From a virus: a stretch of DNA of 35,331 nt. Positions 25,571-31,080 of this stretch are shown one piece after another. The stretch lies in IMG/VR virus record IMGVR_UViG_3300036791_000055, positions 1-35,331 of that record; one strand, 5' to 3'. The position numbers and the translations under genes were made by a program. The notes beneath the pieces are model-generated. The model searched no databases. It was not told the DNA's origin and saw nothing but the letters and a program-made list of their open reading frames with translations. The stretch's first letter is position 1; every line of letters begins with the position of its first letter.

Positions 25571-26275
25571 TGGGGCACTAGGGTAGGCCTGCCCGGTAGC
25601 CGGGCACACCTCCTGCACATCCCTAGGCCCACTACGGGGCAGGCCGTCGGGCATCCCTAGACCGGCATGGCCGTCCTAGTTGGCTCAACCAGGGAACCGT
25701 CTAAAAATCGAGACTGGCCCCAAAAATGAGTTGTAGACCTAGGGGCACCGTTCGGCTAGACTACCCTTCGTCGGCGGGAAGACACCGCCGAGCCTATCGG
25801 TCTTTGAATAGTGAGAATCAGGTCATCTCGGGAGCTCAGGAGAGCGCGCACACTTAGCGCACTTCTAGAGCGCCCCTAGGGCCATCTGAACGCCATCCCC
25901 AGGGATAGGGCACCAGGTTAGGCTCTAGAGCCTCAGCGCCCATAGGAAACGCGCCTAGCAACGTTTCCGCCAGGGTCGCACGGGAAGCAGTAAGGGGAGT
26001 CAGCGACCAAAGCTGGCTCGCACGGGAATAGTAGGTGAAAGCTGAATGGATTTACCCGTTAGCTCAGACCGCGCCACTTGGGTCGCGCTCAGGCCGTTTT
26101 GACCAGGTCTTTCAGCACTCTTTGAAACGGTATATTACGAAAGCATAGACGAAAAGCCCAGAGCGGTAGTTTCAGCTTGTGGAGGTGTAATGACTTGTTT
26201 GATCCACCAGCCGGAACCGAATACCCTGGGAACTGATTAATCTGTGTGATTAGTATATATAGTGAATCAGGTCTA
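25571..26275 (+). ncRNA. Candidate large structured non-coding RNA (boundaries approximate)
   Basis: About 700 nt, much richer in G+C than the genes around it, without a credible reading frame, and full of helices. Pairs found by eye: TGGGGC/GCCCCA (25571/25717), TGCCCGG/CCGGGCA (25590/25600), GTCT/AGAC (25699/25711), AGACC/GGTCT (25735/25799) enclosing GGCT/AGCC and CGGCGG/CCGCCG, AGGCTC/GAGCCT (25920-25933), GGAAACG/CGTTTCC (25945/25962), AGTCAGC/GCTGGCT (25998/26012), CCGTTT/AAACGG (26094/26125), GTGGA/TCCAC (26179/26203), CTGATT/AATCAG (26233/26265). TCGCACGGGAA occurs twice (25976, 26018). Size, GC content and a phage setting recall the GOLLD and ROOL classes, but membership cannot be claimed by eye. 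The strand is inferred from the right-block direction. Confidence 0.6.
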
Positions 26276-26299
26276 ATCCTCTCAAGGCCAAATACCTTG

Positions 26300-26309
26300 C
26301 GTATATACG
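26300..26309. promoter_or_regulatory. CGTATATACG palindrome
   Basis: A perfect decamer palindrome followed by a partial second copy (ACATATACGT), between the large RNA and the first right-block gene. It is one of seven copies in the window and may be an operator for the rightward transcripts. Confidence 0.5.
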
Positions 26310-26372
26310 TTTACATATACGTCAGCAAAATGGTGAACTGAGAGGATATGTCCGTTGTTCCTTTCTAGGGGC

Positions 26373-26496
26373 AGCGGGCCAGGAGCGATCTTGGCCCGCT
26401 GTTTAATGCGGCCCACCACTAGCGATGTCGCTAGGGTGGCTGGTGGCAAGCCCAGAAAATCCAAACGCAGAGCCAACACCTAGAAAGGGTGCAATT
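26373..26496 (+). promoter_or_regulatory. Class 1 structured leader, copy A
   Basis: Hairpin AGCGGGCCA/TGGCCCGCT (26373-26400), then TAATGCGGCC, a helix CCACC-A-CTAGCG/CGCTAG-GGTGG, the small hairpin CTGG-TGGCAAGC-CCAG, then AAACGCAGAG and CTAGAAAGG before the ATG at 26497. The order and the CAAG loop match copies B, C, E and G. This copy has the extra helix between the prefix and the CAAG hairpin. Confidence 0.6.
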
Positions 26497-26946
26497 ATGC
26501 CTGCTACCAAGACTGTTGAAGTGTTCAATCCTTACTTCGTGTATGCGGTTCGCTGCACTGTTACGGGTTGGGTGTATGTGTCGGTGCGTAAGGTCAGTGA
26601 GAAGGCTTTCATGAGCCTTCTGAAGACTGGTGCGCGTGATCCTAACTTTGATCAGCCGATCCATCGTTCATTCCGTGAGCACGGTGCTGAGGCTCACACG
26701 ATTAAGCGGCTGGGCACTTACGAGGCCAAAGAGGATGCTCAGGAGCATCAGACGCGGCTGATCGAACAGAACGCCAAGCGGGGCATTGGTCTCAATGCTT
26801 CGCGTCCCAGCGCGTTTGCTTCTGAGGATTTCCAGTGGCTGTCTTACGCGGCAACTGCCGACGATAAGGCACCCGCCAAGAAGGCCAAGAAGGCCACCAA
26901 GAAGGCAGCCGCCAAGAAGGTTGCTGATGTGGCGGCTGCTGCCTGA
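26497..26946 (+). CDS. GIY-YIG-like protein with histone H1-like tail
   Basis: 149 residues. The start YFVYAVRCTVTGWVYVSVRKV (13-33) matches the first strands of the GIY-YIG fold, and PIHRSFREHGAEAHTIKRLGTYEAKEDAQEHQTRLIEQ (54-91) its helix with H-G and the late Glu (E83). The GIY and YIG tripeptides are degenerate (VYA, YVS), so nuclease activity is doubtful. Residues 123-149 are Lys/Ala repeats like histone H1 or bacterial DNA-coating tails. The ATG at 26497 follows the class 1 leader (AGAAAGGGTGCAATT). Codons are more GC-rich than in the left block. It probably binds DNA. Confidence 0.68.
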   Translation: MPATKTVEVFNPYFVYAVRCTVTGWVYVSVRKVSEKAFMSLLKTGARDPNFDQPIHRSFREHGAEAHTIKRLGTYEAKEDAQEHQTRLIEQNAKRGIGLNASRPSAFASEDFQWLSYAATADDKAPAKKAKKATKKAAAKKVADVAAAA

Positions 26947-26952
26947 CTAATT

Positions 26953-27067
26953 ACTCCTGGCGTAAGGGGATGCGCCAGGAGTGACTAATGTGACCGTTGC
27001 CTGGTCTCAAGCCCAGGATGAGAAACACAGAGAGGTCAACAATTGCACCTAGAAAGGATACAATATC
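26953..27067 (+). promoter_or_regulatory. Class 1 structured leader, copy B
   Basis: Facing octamers form a 10-bp hairpin (ACTCCTGGCG 26953-26962, CGCCAGGAGT 26973-26982). TAATGTGACC follows at 26986, then hairpin CCTGG-TCTCAAGC-CCAGG and GAAACACAGAGAGGTC, where GGTC can pair back to GACC. CTAGAAAGGATACAATATC leads to the ATG at 27068. Confidence 0.65.
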
Positions 27068-27280
27068 ATGTTTAATGTTTGGTCAATCGTTCAGGCTAAT
27101 GGCAAGACCTACATTGGTGTTCGCCAGAACCCAATTGCTGGTCAGGCTTCGCTTCGTGCTGCCTTTGATAATCAGGCCGATGCGATTGCCTATGCCAACA
27201 ACCTGATGTTGGATCTGCCTGCAACGCAGATTCAAAACACCAAGCCTCTTGATTACAGCGCCAAGCGTTTGGCGGCGTGA
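27068..27280 (+). CDS. Unknown small protein
   Basis: 70 residues. Not recognised as a family. The N-terminus VWSIVQANGKTYIGVRQNP resembles the first two strands of a GIY-YIG fold and the equivalent part of the preceding protein, but no catalytic helix follows; the rest is helix-rich (ASLRAAFDNQADAIAYANNLML). It may be a shortened relative of its neighbour. ATG follows AAAGGA at 9 nt. Confidence 0.6.
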   Translation: MFNVWSIVQANGKTYIGVRQNPIAGQASLRAAFDNQADAIAYANNLMLDLPATQIQNTKPLDYSAKRLAA

Positions 27281-27288
27281 TCATTCTA

Positions 27289-27392
27289 CTCCTGGCGCAG
27301 TATCGGGCGCCAGGAGAGACTAATGTGGCCATTGCCCGTCTCAAGCCGGGATTAGAAACACAGAGAGGTCAAATCTAGAAAGGAATGGAACA
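27289..27392 (+). promoter_or_regulatory. Class 1 structured leader, copy C
   Basis: Hairpin CTCCTGGCGC (27289-27298) / GCGCCAGGAG (27307-27316), then TAATGTGGCC at 27321, hairpin CCCG-TCTCAAGC-CGGG, GAAACACAGAGAGGTC, and AGAAAGGAATGGAACAATG. Compared with copy B the stem changed from CCTGG/CCAGG to CCCG/CGGG while the loop stayed identical, a compensatory change that supports an RNA structure. Confidence 0.68.
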
Positions 27393-27557
27393 ATGGAAAA
27401 AATCACACTTACGCAGTGGGAAATGGCAATGATTTCCTACGTTCTGCAACAGAGTCTCTCGCACAATAATGATTGGTCTCACGATACGCTAAAGCAAGTT
27501 GAATCGTTGGCCAATCGTTTTGAGAATGCTGAGAAGGTTGTTGTGGAGGTTAAGTGA
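27393..27557 (+). CDS. Unknown small helical protein
   Basis: 54 residues: begins MEKITLTQWEMAMISYVLQQ and ends ENAEKVVVEVK. It uses the strongest start signal of the block, AGAAAGGAATGGAACAATG. The TGA overlaps the next ATG (TGATG), so the two genes are translationally coupled. Predicted helical, function unknown. Confidence 0.65.
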   Translation: MEKITLTQWEMAMISYVLQQSLSHNNDWSHDTLKQVESLANRFENAEKVVVEVK

Positions 27558-27793
27558 TGGTCAAGTATAAGCCACAGCCGGTCAAGTTGATCGGCAAGCC
27601 ACCTGCTAAATGCCAAGGTTGTGAGACCAGGATCGTCGATGTCTTCAACGACATCAAGACTTGGAGCGGCTGGCGTTTTACTTGTGATGATTGCGTGCCC
27701 AAATACAGCATCGCCAAGACCGGCCACTACGGCACAGGCCTAGGCCAGCGTTGGGTGAAGCAAGGAAAGGATTGGATTAAACAGCAAGGCTAA
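27557..27793 (+). CDS. Small zinc-binding protein
   Basis: 78 residues. Two CxxC pairs, CQGC (about residues 19-22) and CDDC (about 43-46), make a treble-clef or ribbon-like zinc site; the flanks are basic (MVKYKPQPVKLIGKPP; GQRWVKQGKDWIKQQG). The ATG overlaps the previous stop; a GTG one codon earlier is less likely. It may bind nucleic acid. Function unknown. Confidence 0.68.
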   Translation: MVKYKPQPVKLIGKPPAKCQGCETRIVDVFNDIKTWSGWRFTCDDCVPKYSIAKTGHYGTGLGQRWVKQGKDWIKQQG

Positions 27794-27866
27794 CGGAATG
27801 GGCGCCAGGAGCGATCTTGGCAGCCTATTCCGCCAGCGGTTGCTGGGCTTAGAAAGGAATGGAACA
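27794..27866 (+). promoter_or_regulatory. Class 2 structured leader, copy D
   Basis: Stem 1: CGGAAT (27794-27799) with ATTCCG (27827-27832), continuing inward as GGC and GCCA against TGGC and GCC. Stem 2: CCAGC-GGTT-GCTGG (27833-27846). Then AGAAAGGAATGGAACAATG. Stem 2 differs in sequence from copies F, I and J but keeps its place and pairing. Confidence 0.65.
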
Positions 27867-28091
27867 ATGGCAAAGTTATCAGTATTCTGGACAGCTACTT
27901 GGCTATTGGTAGCTGTGCTAGACTATACATCAGCAGGTCATCTTGAAAAGATGGACTACATGTTCATCTTTATTGGTCTTTGTATTCTACCGTCACAGCT
28001 GTTCATGCGTGGCGGCAAGATGATGAAGACCGCAGCACTAGTCTGTGGGTTACTCCTGGCGTTGCTGCTCAAAGCTAGTGGATGGGTGTGA
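27867..28091 (+). CDS. Small membrane protein with three hydrophobic segments
   Basis: 74 residues from the ATG at 27867 with the conserved leader. Hydrophobic segments at about 5-21 (SVFWTATWLLVAVLDY), 31-46 (YMFIFIGLCILPSQLF) and 55-72 (TAALVCGLLLALLLKASG), joined by short loops with Lys residues. Size and layout would allow a holin, but the early-region setting also fits a host-envelope or superinfection protein. An octamer repeat codes part of the third segment. Confidence 0.68.
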   Translation: MAKLSVFWTATWLLVAVLDYTSAGHLEKMDYMFIFIGLCILPSQLFMRGGKMMKTAALVCGLLLALLLKASGWV

Positions 28092-28309
28092 TGTTTGTAT
28101 TCGTCAACAAAGATGTTGCTACTGAATACTATATTCACCATTTCGCAACCGAAGCATCAGCGATAGGCATACCGCCTGGTAAATGGCCGAATAAGTTGCT
28201 CACTGATTTGGGCAACAGCCTGCCATTTATACTACAGTGGGCCGGTCCCAACAGCGCCAAGTATCTACAAGATTGTGGTTGTATCGTCTTGACTGTATAC
28301 AATGACTAG
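28091..28309 (+). CDS. Unknown small protein
   Basis: 72 residues starting at the ATG that overlaps the preceding stop (TGATG); an ATG at 28082 in the same frame is possible. It reads MFVFVNKDVATEYYIHHFAT and ends CGCIVLTVYND. Mixed alpha/beta with one CGC motif; no family recognised. Coupled to the membrane protein before it. Confidence 0.6.
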   Translation: MFVFVNKDVATEYYIHHFATEASAIGIPPGKWPNKLLTDLGNSLPFILQWAGPNSAKYLQDCGCIVLTVYND

Positions 28310-28317
28310 CAGAGTGG

Positions 28318-28405
28318 GCCGGTAGCAATACCGGCTTAATGCGCCGATGCCTGGTCACAAGTCCAGGAAGCAAAAGCATAGTGGTTACTAGAAAGGAATG
28401 GAACA
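28318..28405 (+). promoter_or_regulatory. Class 1 structured leader, copy E
   Basis: The first hairpin here is not made of the octamer: GCCGGTA-GCAA-TACCGGC (28318-28335), with a GCAA tetraloop. TAATGCGCCG follows at 28337, then CCTGG-TCACAAGT-CCAGG and AGCAAAAGCATAG, then AGAAAGGAATGGAACAATG. It shows that hairpin sequence can be exchanged while the layout stays. Confidence 0.62.
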
Positions 28406-28636
28406 ATGGATAAACGCCAAAGACGATTCACCATCATCGTTACAAGTATGATGGTTGGATCGTTTCTCCTCATGGCATCGGCCTACGTCTATGCTGCCTT
28501 TGGAGAAACAACGATCCAGAGTCACAAGGATAGTCTTGGCTATACTCACACGACTGTCCGCAAGGATAATCATGAGCGCCAGACATGTCTGAGCAAGACT
28601 GACTCTCTTGGGTATACTAACACGAGGTGCTGGTGA
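28406..28636 (+). CDS. Secreted or membrane-anchored small protein
   Basis: 76 residues. After a basic start (MDKRQRR) one hydrophobic segment (FTIIVTSMMVGSFLLMASAYVYAAF, about 8-32) ends with small residues like a signal peptide (SAYVYA). The exported part carries an internal repeat, DSLGYTHT (about 42-49) and DSLGYTNT (about 66-73), and two Cys (CLSK, RCW) that could form a disulphide. It probably acts in the periplasm or outside the cell. Leader is the conserved AGAAAGGAATGGAACAATG. Function unknown. Confidence 0.66.
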   Translation: MDKRQRRFTIIVTSMMVGSFLLMASAYVYAAFGETTIQSHKDSLGYTHTTVRKDNHERQTCLSKTDSLGYTNTRCW

Positions 28637-28854
28637 TGGAGCCTGAAGAATTATACAATGTTATTACAAAATTGGCTCCTACTATTGTAGATATGATGAG
28701 AGTTGGCGGTGCCAACATTAGTGAGGCTTGCGTAATAGTTTCAGCAATCCTAGTCCAGATTACAGTAGAATGTTGGCCTGACAGCAATGTAGATCGTTAC
28801 AGAATGATTGATGATATTTGTGGACATGCTAAAATATCATTGTCATTGATGTAA
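28636..28854 (+). CDS. Unknown small helical protein
   Basis: 72 residues from the ATG that overlaps the preceding TGA (TGATG). It is mostly helical (EPEELYNVITKLAPTIVDMMRVGG, ISEACVIVSAILVQITVECW) and could be soluble or weakly membrane-bound. No family recognised. Probably made together with the exported protein before it. Confidence 0.6.
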   Translation: MEPEELYNVITKLAPTIVDMMRVGGANISEACVIVSAILVQITVECWPDSNVDRYRMIDDICGHAKISLSLM

Positions 28855-28865
28855 CGCAATCTTGA

Positions 28866-28945
28866 CGGAATGGGCGCCAGGAGAATACTTCTGGTCGCCT
28901 ATTCCGCCAACATTGTATAGTGTTGGAAACAGAAAGGATGGAACA
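28866..28945 (+). promoter_or_regulatory. Class 2 structured leader, copy F
   Basis: Stem 1: CGGAAT (28866-28871) and ATTCCG (28901-28906) around GGGCGCCAGGAG and CTGGTCGCC. Stem 2: CCAACA-TTGTATAG-TGTTGG (28907-28926). Then AGAAAGGATGGAACAATG, one base shorter than the other copies. The TCTTGACGG before stem 1 is shared with copies I and J. Confidence 0.66.
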
Positions 28946-29299
28946 ATGGAATCAACTCTTGTGTATCTCATCAATACAAAAGAGCGCAAGGTGGAAGCAC
29001 GTCGCATCCTATCAACACGAGACGTTCGCACTTTGATTGGTGGTGGTCTTGAGCTAGCATACTTTGACCATGTAACCAAAAATGCTCTCTATGTTGATGG
29101 TGACGGTATGCGCAACTCACCAACTACAGTCTTTGCTTTCGCGCTGAGACTTGACCAGTTCCTTTACGGAAATGGAGTTTGGGTGGGTCAAGAAATAGAG
29201 GATGAATCTGGCGATGGTTTCTACTATGCGCCGCCGGCAATCTCTCTGGAAGACCTGTGGCAACTTGTCCGTTTCCCCGATAGCGTCGGCCGTTTCTAG
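28946..29299 (+). CDS. DUF3846-like protein (putative)
   Basis: 117 residues from the ATG at 28946. VYLINTKERKVEARRILSTRDVRTLIGGGLELAYFDHVTKNALYVDGDGMRN, then FALRLDQFLYGNGVWVGQEI, and SLEDLWQLVRF follow the order of DUF3846 proteins (I-G-G, then a D-D/E-G turn, then GxxxVxG), which are common in phages and plasmids of unknown role. The assignment is by eye. It is a single-gene cassette, ended by the palindrome GATCGTTTAAACGATC right after its stop. Confidence 0.55.
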   Translation: MESTLVYLINTKERKVEARRILSTRDVRTLIGGGLELAYFDHVTKNALYVDGDGMRNSPTTVFAFALRLDQFLYGNGVWVGQEIEDESGDGFYYAPPAISLEDLWQLVRFPDSVGRF

Positions 29300-29482
29300 G
29301 ATCGTTTAAACGATCTAGAGCCGGTCTAGAGCCGGTCTAGAGCCGGTCTAGAAACACCTCTAGGACGGTCTAGGGCGCGTTTAACCCGGCTCTAGCTAGG
29401 GCGGTAGCCTACGATCCTAGACGGCCTAGGCGATCGTCCTAGGCCGTTCCGGTAACGCGAAAGAGAGGCAAGGAACGCACAG
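29300..29482. repeat. Non-coding block: 16-bp palindrome, 11-bp tandem repeats, hairpin
   Basis: GATCGTTTAAACGATC (29300-29315) is a perfect palindrome. GAGCCGGTCTA is repeated three times without a mismatch (29318-29328, 29329-29339, 29340-29350), a period close to one helical turn. ACGGCCTAGG (29421-29430) and CCTAGGCCGT (29438-29447) form a perfect 10-bp hairpin with loop CGATCGT. CTAG is unusually frequent here. No gene is seen. It may be an iteron cluster, an origin element or another structured RNA. Confidence 0.6.
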
Positions 29483-29578
29483 ATGAAATGGACTATCATA
29501 TCTGTGGCCAGTATAGCTGCGGCATATGCTATCGTCTTTTGGTTTATGTTCTGGATTGCCTACTTGATAATACACTAG
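29483..29578 (+). CDS. 31-residue single-span membrane peptide
   Basis: The frame MKWTIISVASIAAAYAIVFW continues with FMFWIAYLIIH and a TAG. It is one hydrophobic segment after a single Lys. AAGGA stands 8 nt before the ATG, a good Shine-Dalgarno. The peptide lies between the tandem-repeat block and a class 1 leader. Small phage membrane peptides include holin-like, superinfection and toxin-type proteins; which one cannot be told. Confidence 0.55.
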   Translation: MKWTIISVASIAAAYAIVFWFMFWIAYLIIH

Positions 29579-29582
29579 CATA

Positions 29583-29710
29583 CTCCTGGCGTGCGAGCGC
29601 CAGGAGAATAATGCGGCCTAGAACTGGCGAGAGTTTTGCGCTAGTATCTAGTCGGTTCCAAGCCCGAACAAACGCAGAGGATAAGTGCTTGAACCTAGAA
29701 AGGAAACAAA
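29583..29710 (+). promoter_or_regulatory. Class 1 structured leader, copy G
   Basis: Hairpin CTCCTGGCG/CGCCAGGAG (29583-29606, 6-nt loop), TAATGCGGCC at 29609, helices CTAGA/TCTAG and ACTGGCG/CGCTAGT, small hairpin CGG-TTCCAAGC-CCG, AAACGCAGAG, then CTAGAAAGGAAACAAA before the ATG at 29711. Like copy A, it carries an extra long helix between the prefix and the CAAG hairpin. Confidence 0.62.
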
Positions 29711-29962
29711 ATGGTATGGCGAAGGCCAGGTATCCTTGTATTGTCAGATAGACGACAAGGATTGATGAATGCTGCTGAACAGATCATCAAAGGAAATGGT
29801 TGTGTTGTGCAGATGTCTCTCAACTATGAACGGCAGGAGTCGTTTGTATTGAGAAAGGGTCGCACAGAAGTATCGCCATCCTTTCGCACTCTTACGCAGC
29901 TATGCGAATGGGTGGTCAAGAACCATGATGAGCTATTCAGGAGAGTAGAACAGTGCCAGTGA
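29711..29962 (+). CDS. Unknown small protein
   Basis: 83 residues. MVWRRPGILVLSDRRQGLMNAAEQIIKGNG then LRKGRTEVSPSFRTLTQLCEWVVKNHDELF: an alpha/beta protein with a basic surface. No family recognised. The leader is copy G. Its end overlaps the next gene's GTG start by 10 bp, so the two are coupled. Confidence 0.65.
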   Translation: MVWRRPGILVLSDRRQGLMNAAEQIIKGNGCVVQMSLNYERQESFVLRKGRTEVSPSFRTLTQLCEWVVKNHDELFRRVEQCQ

Positions 29963-30261
29963 TCAAGATCCAAGACAGCCCACAATACTCAAAGAAGTGG
30001 CAAGAACCTGATTCTGTGTTCTTGCATCGATCACAAATCAGCATCGGCACTGAACTAATCAACTATGGCCGAATCTATCACGGAACATTATGGAGAGTGG
30101 TAGAGATCAAGAACATATCGTCTGGAGGCAGAACCACAAGAGTCACCACAATAAAGCACACTCATGATATTGTGGTGTTGTGTCGCGTCGGCAGTAACGA
30201 AACGACACAATTGAACTTTAACTATCTGTCCTACAGCGCGATATGGAGGCTCAATGTCTAG
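29953..30261 (+). CDS. Unknown protein, beta-rich
   Basis: 102 residues from a GTG at 29953, with AGGAG 9 nt upstream inside the previous gene. The pattern GTELINYGRIYHGTLWRVVEIKNISSGGRTTRVTTIKHTHDIVVLCRVGS suggests a small beta-barrel. No family recognised. The gene overlaps both neighbours, so it is the middle of a three-gene cassette. Confidence 0.62.
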   Translation: MPVIKIQDSPQYSKKWQEPDSVFLHRSQISIGTELINYGRIYHGTLWRVVEIKNISSGGRTTRVTTIKHTHDIVVLCRVGSNETTQLNFNYLSYSAIWRLNV

Positions 30262-30442
30262 CAGACCTATTCCAACAAAGGATGAAATTTCATCCCTCAA
30301 GAATAGGCTAACAAGAGCAGAGAAACGAATCAAAGAACTTGAGCGATCTATGGAAGAACTCAAGCGGGAAATCATGCGCAAAGACTTTGATGAAATAGCA
30401 ACTATTAATCAACGAGTAAACAAGGCTGTTATTCAGGAGTAA
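30254..30442 (+). CDS. Small coiled-coil protein
   Basis: 62 residues. Residues 10-45 are a clear heptad coiled coil (ISSLKNRLTRAEKRIKELERSMEELKREIM). GGAGG precedes the ATG by 5 nt. It overlaps the previous gene by 8 bp. It may dimerise and serve as an adaptor or regulator; nothing more can be said. Confidence 0.66.
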   Translation: MSSRPIPTKDEISSLKNRLTRAEKRIKELERSMEELKREIMRKDFDEIATINQRVNKAVIQE

Positions 30443-30448
30443 CATTTG

Positions 30449-30521
30449 CGGCCAGGAGAATTGTTACGCTCCTGGCCGTGCTTTGCCCGATTAAGGGTGG
30501 TTACTAGAAAGGAATGGAACA
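30449..30521 (+). promoter_or_regulatory. Leader H with octamer hairpin
   Basis: CGGCCAGGAG (30449-30458) and CTCCTGGCCG (30469-30478) form a perfect 10-bp stem. A weak second hairpin CCC-GATTAA-GGG follows, then TGGTTACTAGAAAGG as in copy E and AATGGAACAATG. It belongs to neither class fully. Confidence 0.6.
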
Positions 30522-30725
30522 ATGGTCCGCACCACAGCAAGTTGGCGAGAAATACTTGCCAACAAAGGATCATACGCAATGGCTGAGCGTATCCTCCAAG
30601 ACATTGTTGGCTACAAAAGTAATAGCGCAGCTAGAATTGAGAGTGTTAATCAACTCAGCAATGCTATACTTGCCATCATTGAACTGACTAATGCGGAGGC
30701 TCGCAATGCCAGCAGGTCCAGGTAA
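30522..30725 (+). CDS. Unknown small helical protein
   Basis: 67 residues after the conserved AGAAAGGAATGGAACAATG. It is predicted as helical throughout (SWREILANKGSYAMAERILQDIVG, SVNQLSNAILAIIELTNAEARN). No family recognised. It overlaps the next gene by 20 bp. Confidence 0.62.
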   Translation: MVRTTASWREILANKGSYAMAERILQDIVGYKSNSAARIESVNQLSNAILAIIELTNAEARNASRSR

Positions 30726-30912
30726 GTATGATCAAGAATGCTCAGCTATACTTGGTCAAACTGAGGCCAGTCTAATATTGCTTCTTGTTATCCAAGGATA
30801 CAAAGGTAATGGCTTTAGCGTTACAGCAACTAACTGGGATCAAATATCTTATTTGCCAGAATTACTTAGGGATGCTGCTGATCAAATTGAATGTGACATA
30901 AATCAATCTTGA
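30706..30912 (+). CDS. Unknown small protein
   Basis: 68 residues from the ATG at 30706, which has GGAGG 6 nt upstream; an in-frame ATG at 30691 lacks one. It reads PGKYDQECSAILGQTEASLILLLVIQ and ends LLRDAADQIECDINQS. The LxxLLRxAAD(Q)IE ending recalls small phage proteins often found next to early genes. Its stop codon is supplied by the conserved TCTTGACGG of leader I. Confidence 0.62.
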   Translation: MPAGPGKYDQECSAILGQTEASLILLLVIQGYKGNGFSVTATNWDQISYLPELLRDAADQIECDINQS

Positions 30913-31080
30913 CGGAATGGGCGCCAGGAGAAACATTCTTCTGGCTGCCTATTCCGCCAACATTGTATAGTGTTGGCGTATACGATCGTATATACGACGC
31001 TATTCCCTAACGGGAATGACAACGTATATACGCCTATCTATACGATCGCCTATGAATGTGCTCTAGAAAGGAATGGAACA
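30913..31080 (+). promoter_or_regulatory. Class 2 structured leader, copy I, with palindromes
   Basis: Stem 1 CGGAAT/ATTCCG (30913 and 30951) and stem 2 CCAACA/TGTTGG (30957-30976) are as in copy F. Inserted after them: CGTATATACG at 30987-30996, hairpin ATTCCC-TAAC-GGGAAT (31002-31017), CGTATATACG again at 31023-31032, and TATACGATCGCCTATGAATG (31039), nearly identical to 19600-19619. It ends with AGAAAGGAATGGAACAATG. This is the most complex leader and probably carries a promoter with operators. Confidence 0.65.

Noticed and set aside
25522-25573. Sigma70 promoter with TTGACA at 25522 or 25545
   Set aside because: No TATAAT-like box is present 16-18 nt downstream of either; kept only as a note in the non-coding entry.
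25740-26100. tRNA genes in the structured region (TTAGCTCAG-like stretch at about 26060)
   Set aside because: No cloverleaf with a T-arm GTTCGANTC and a matching acceptor stem could be built.
27867-28091. Firm call of a holin
   Set aside because: Three hydrophobic segments alone do not define a holin, and no endolysin gene is next to it.
29318-29350. CRISPR array
   Set aside because: The 11-bp units are directly adjacent with no spacers, and no cas gene is present.
26953-30478. Facing octamer pairs as ordinary rho-independent terminators
   Set aside because: The stems are good but no T-run follows any of them, and the motif also occurs singly within genes; they are reported as repeats and leaders.
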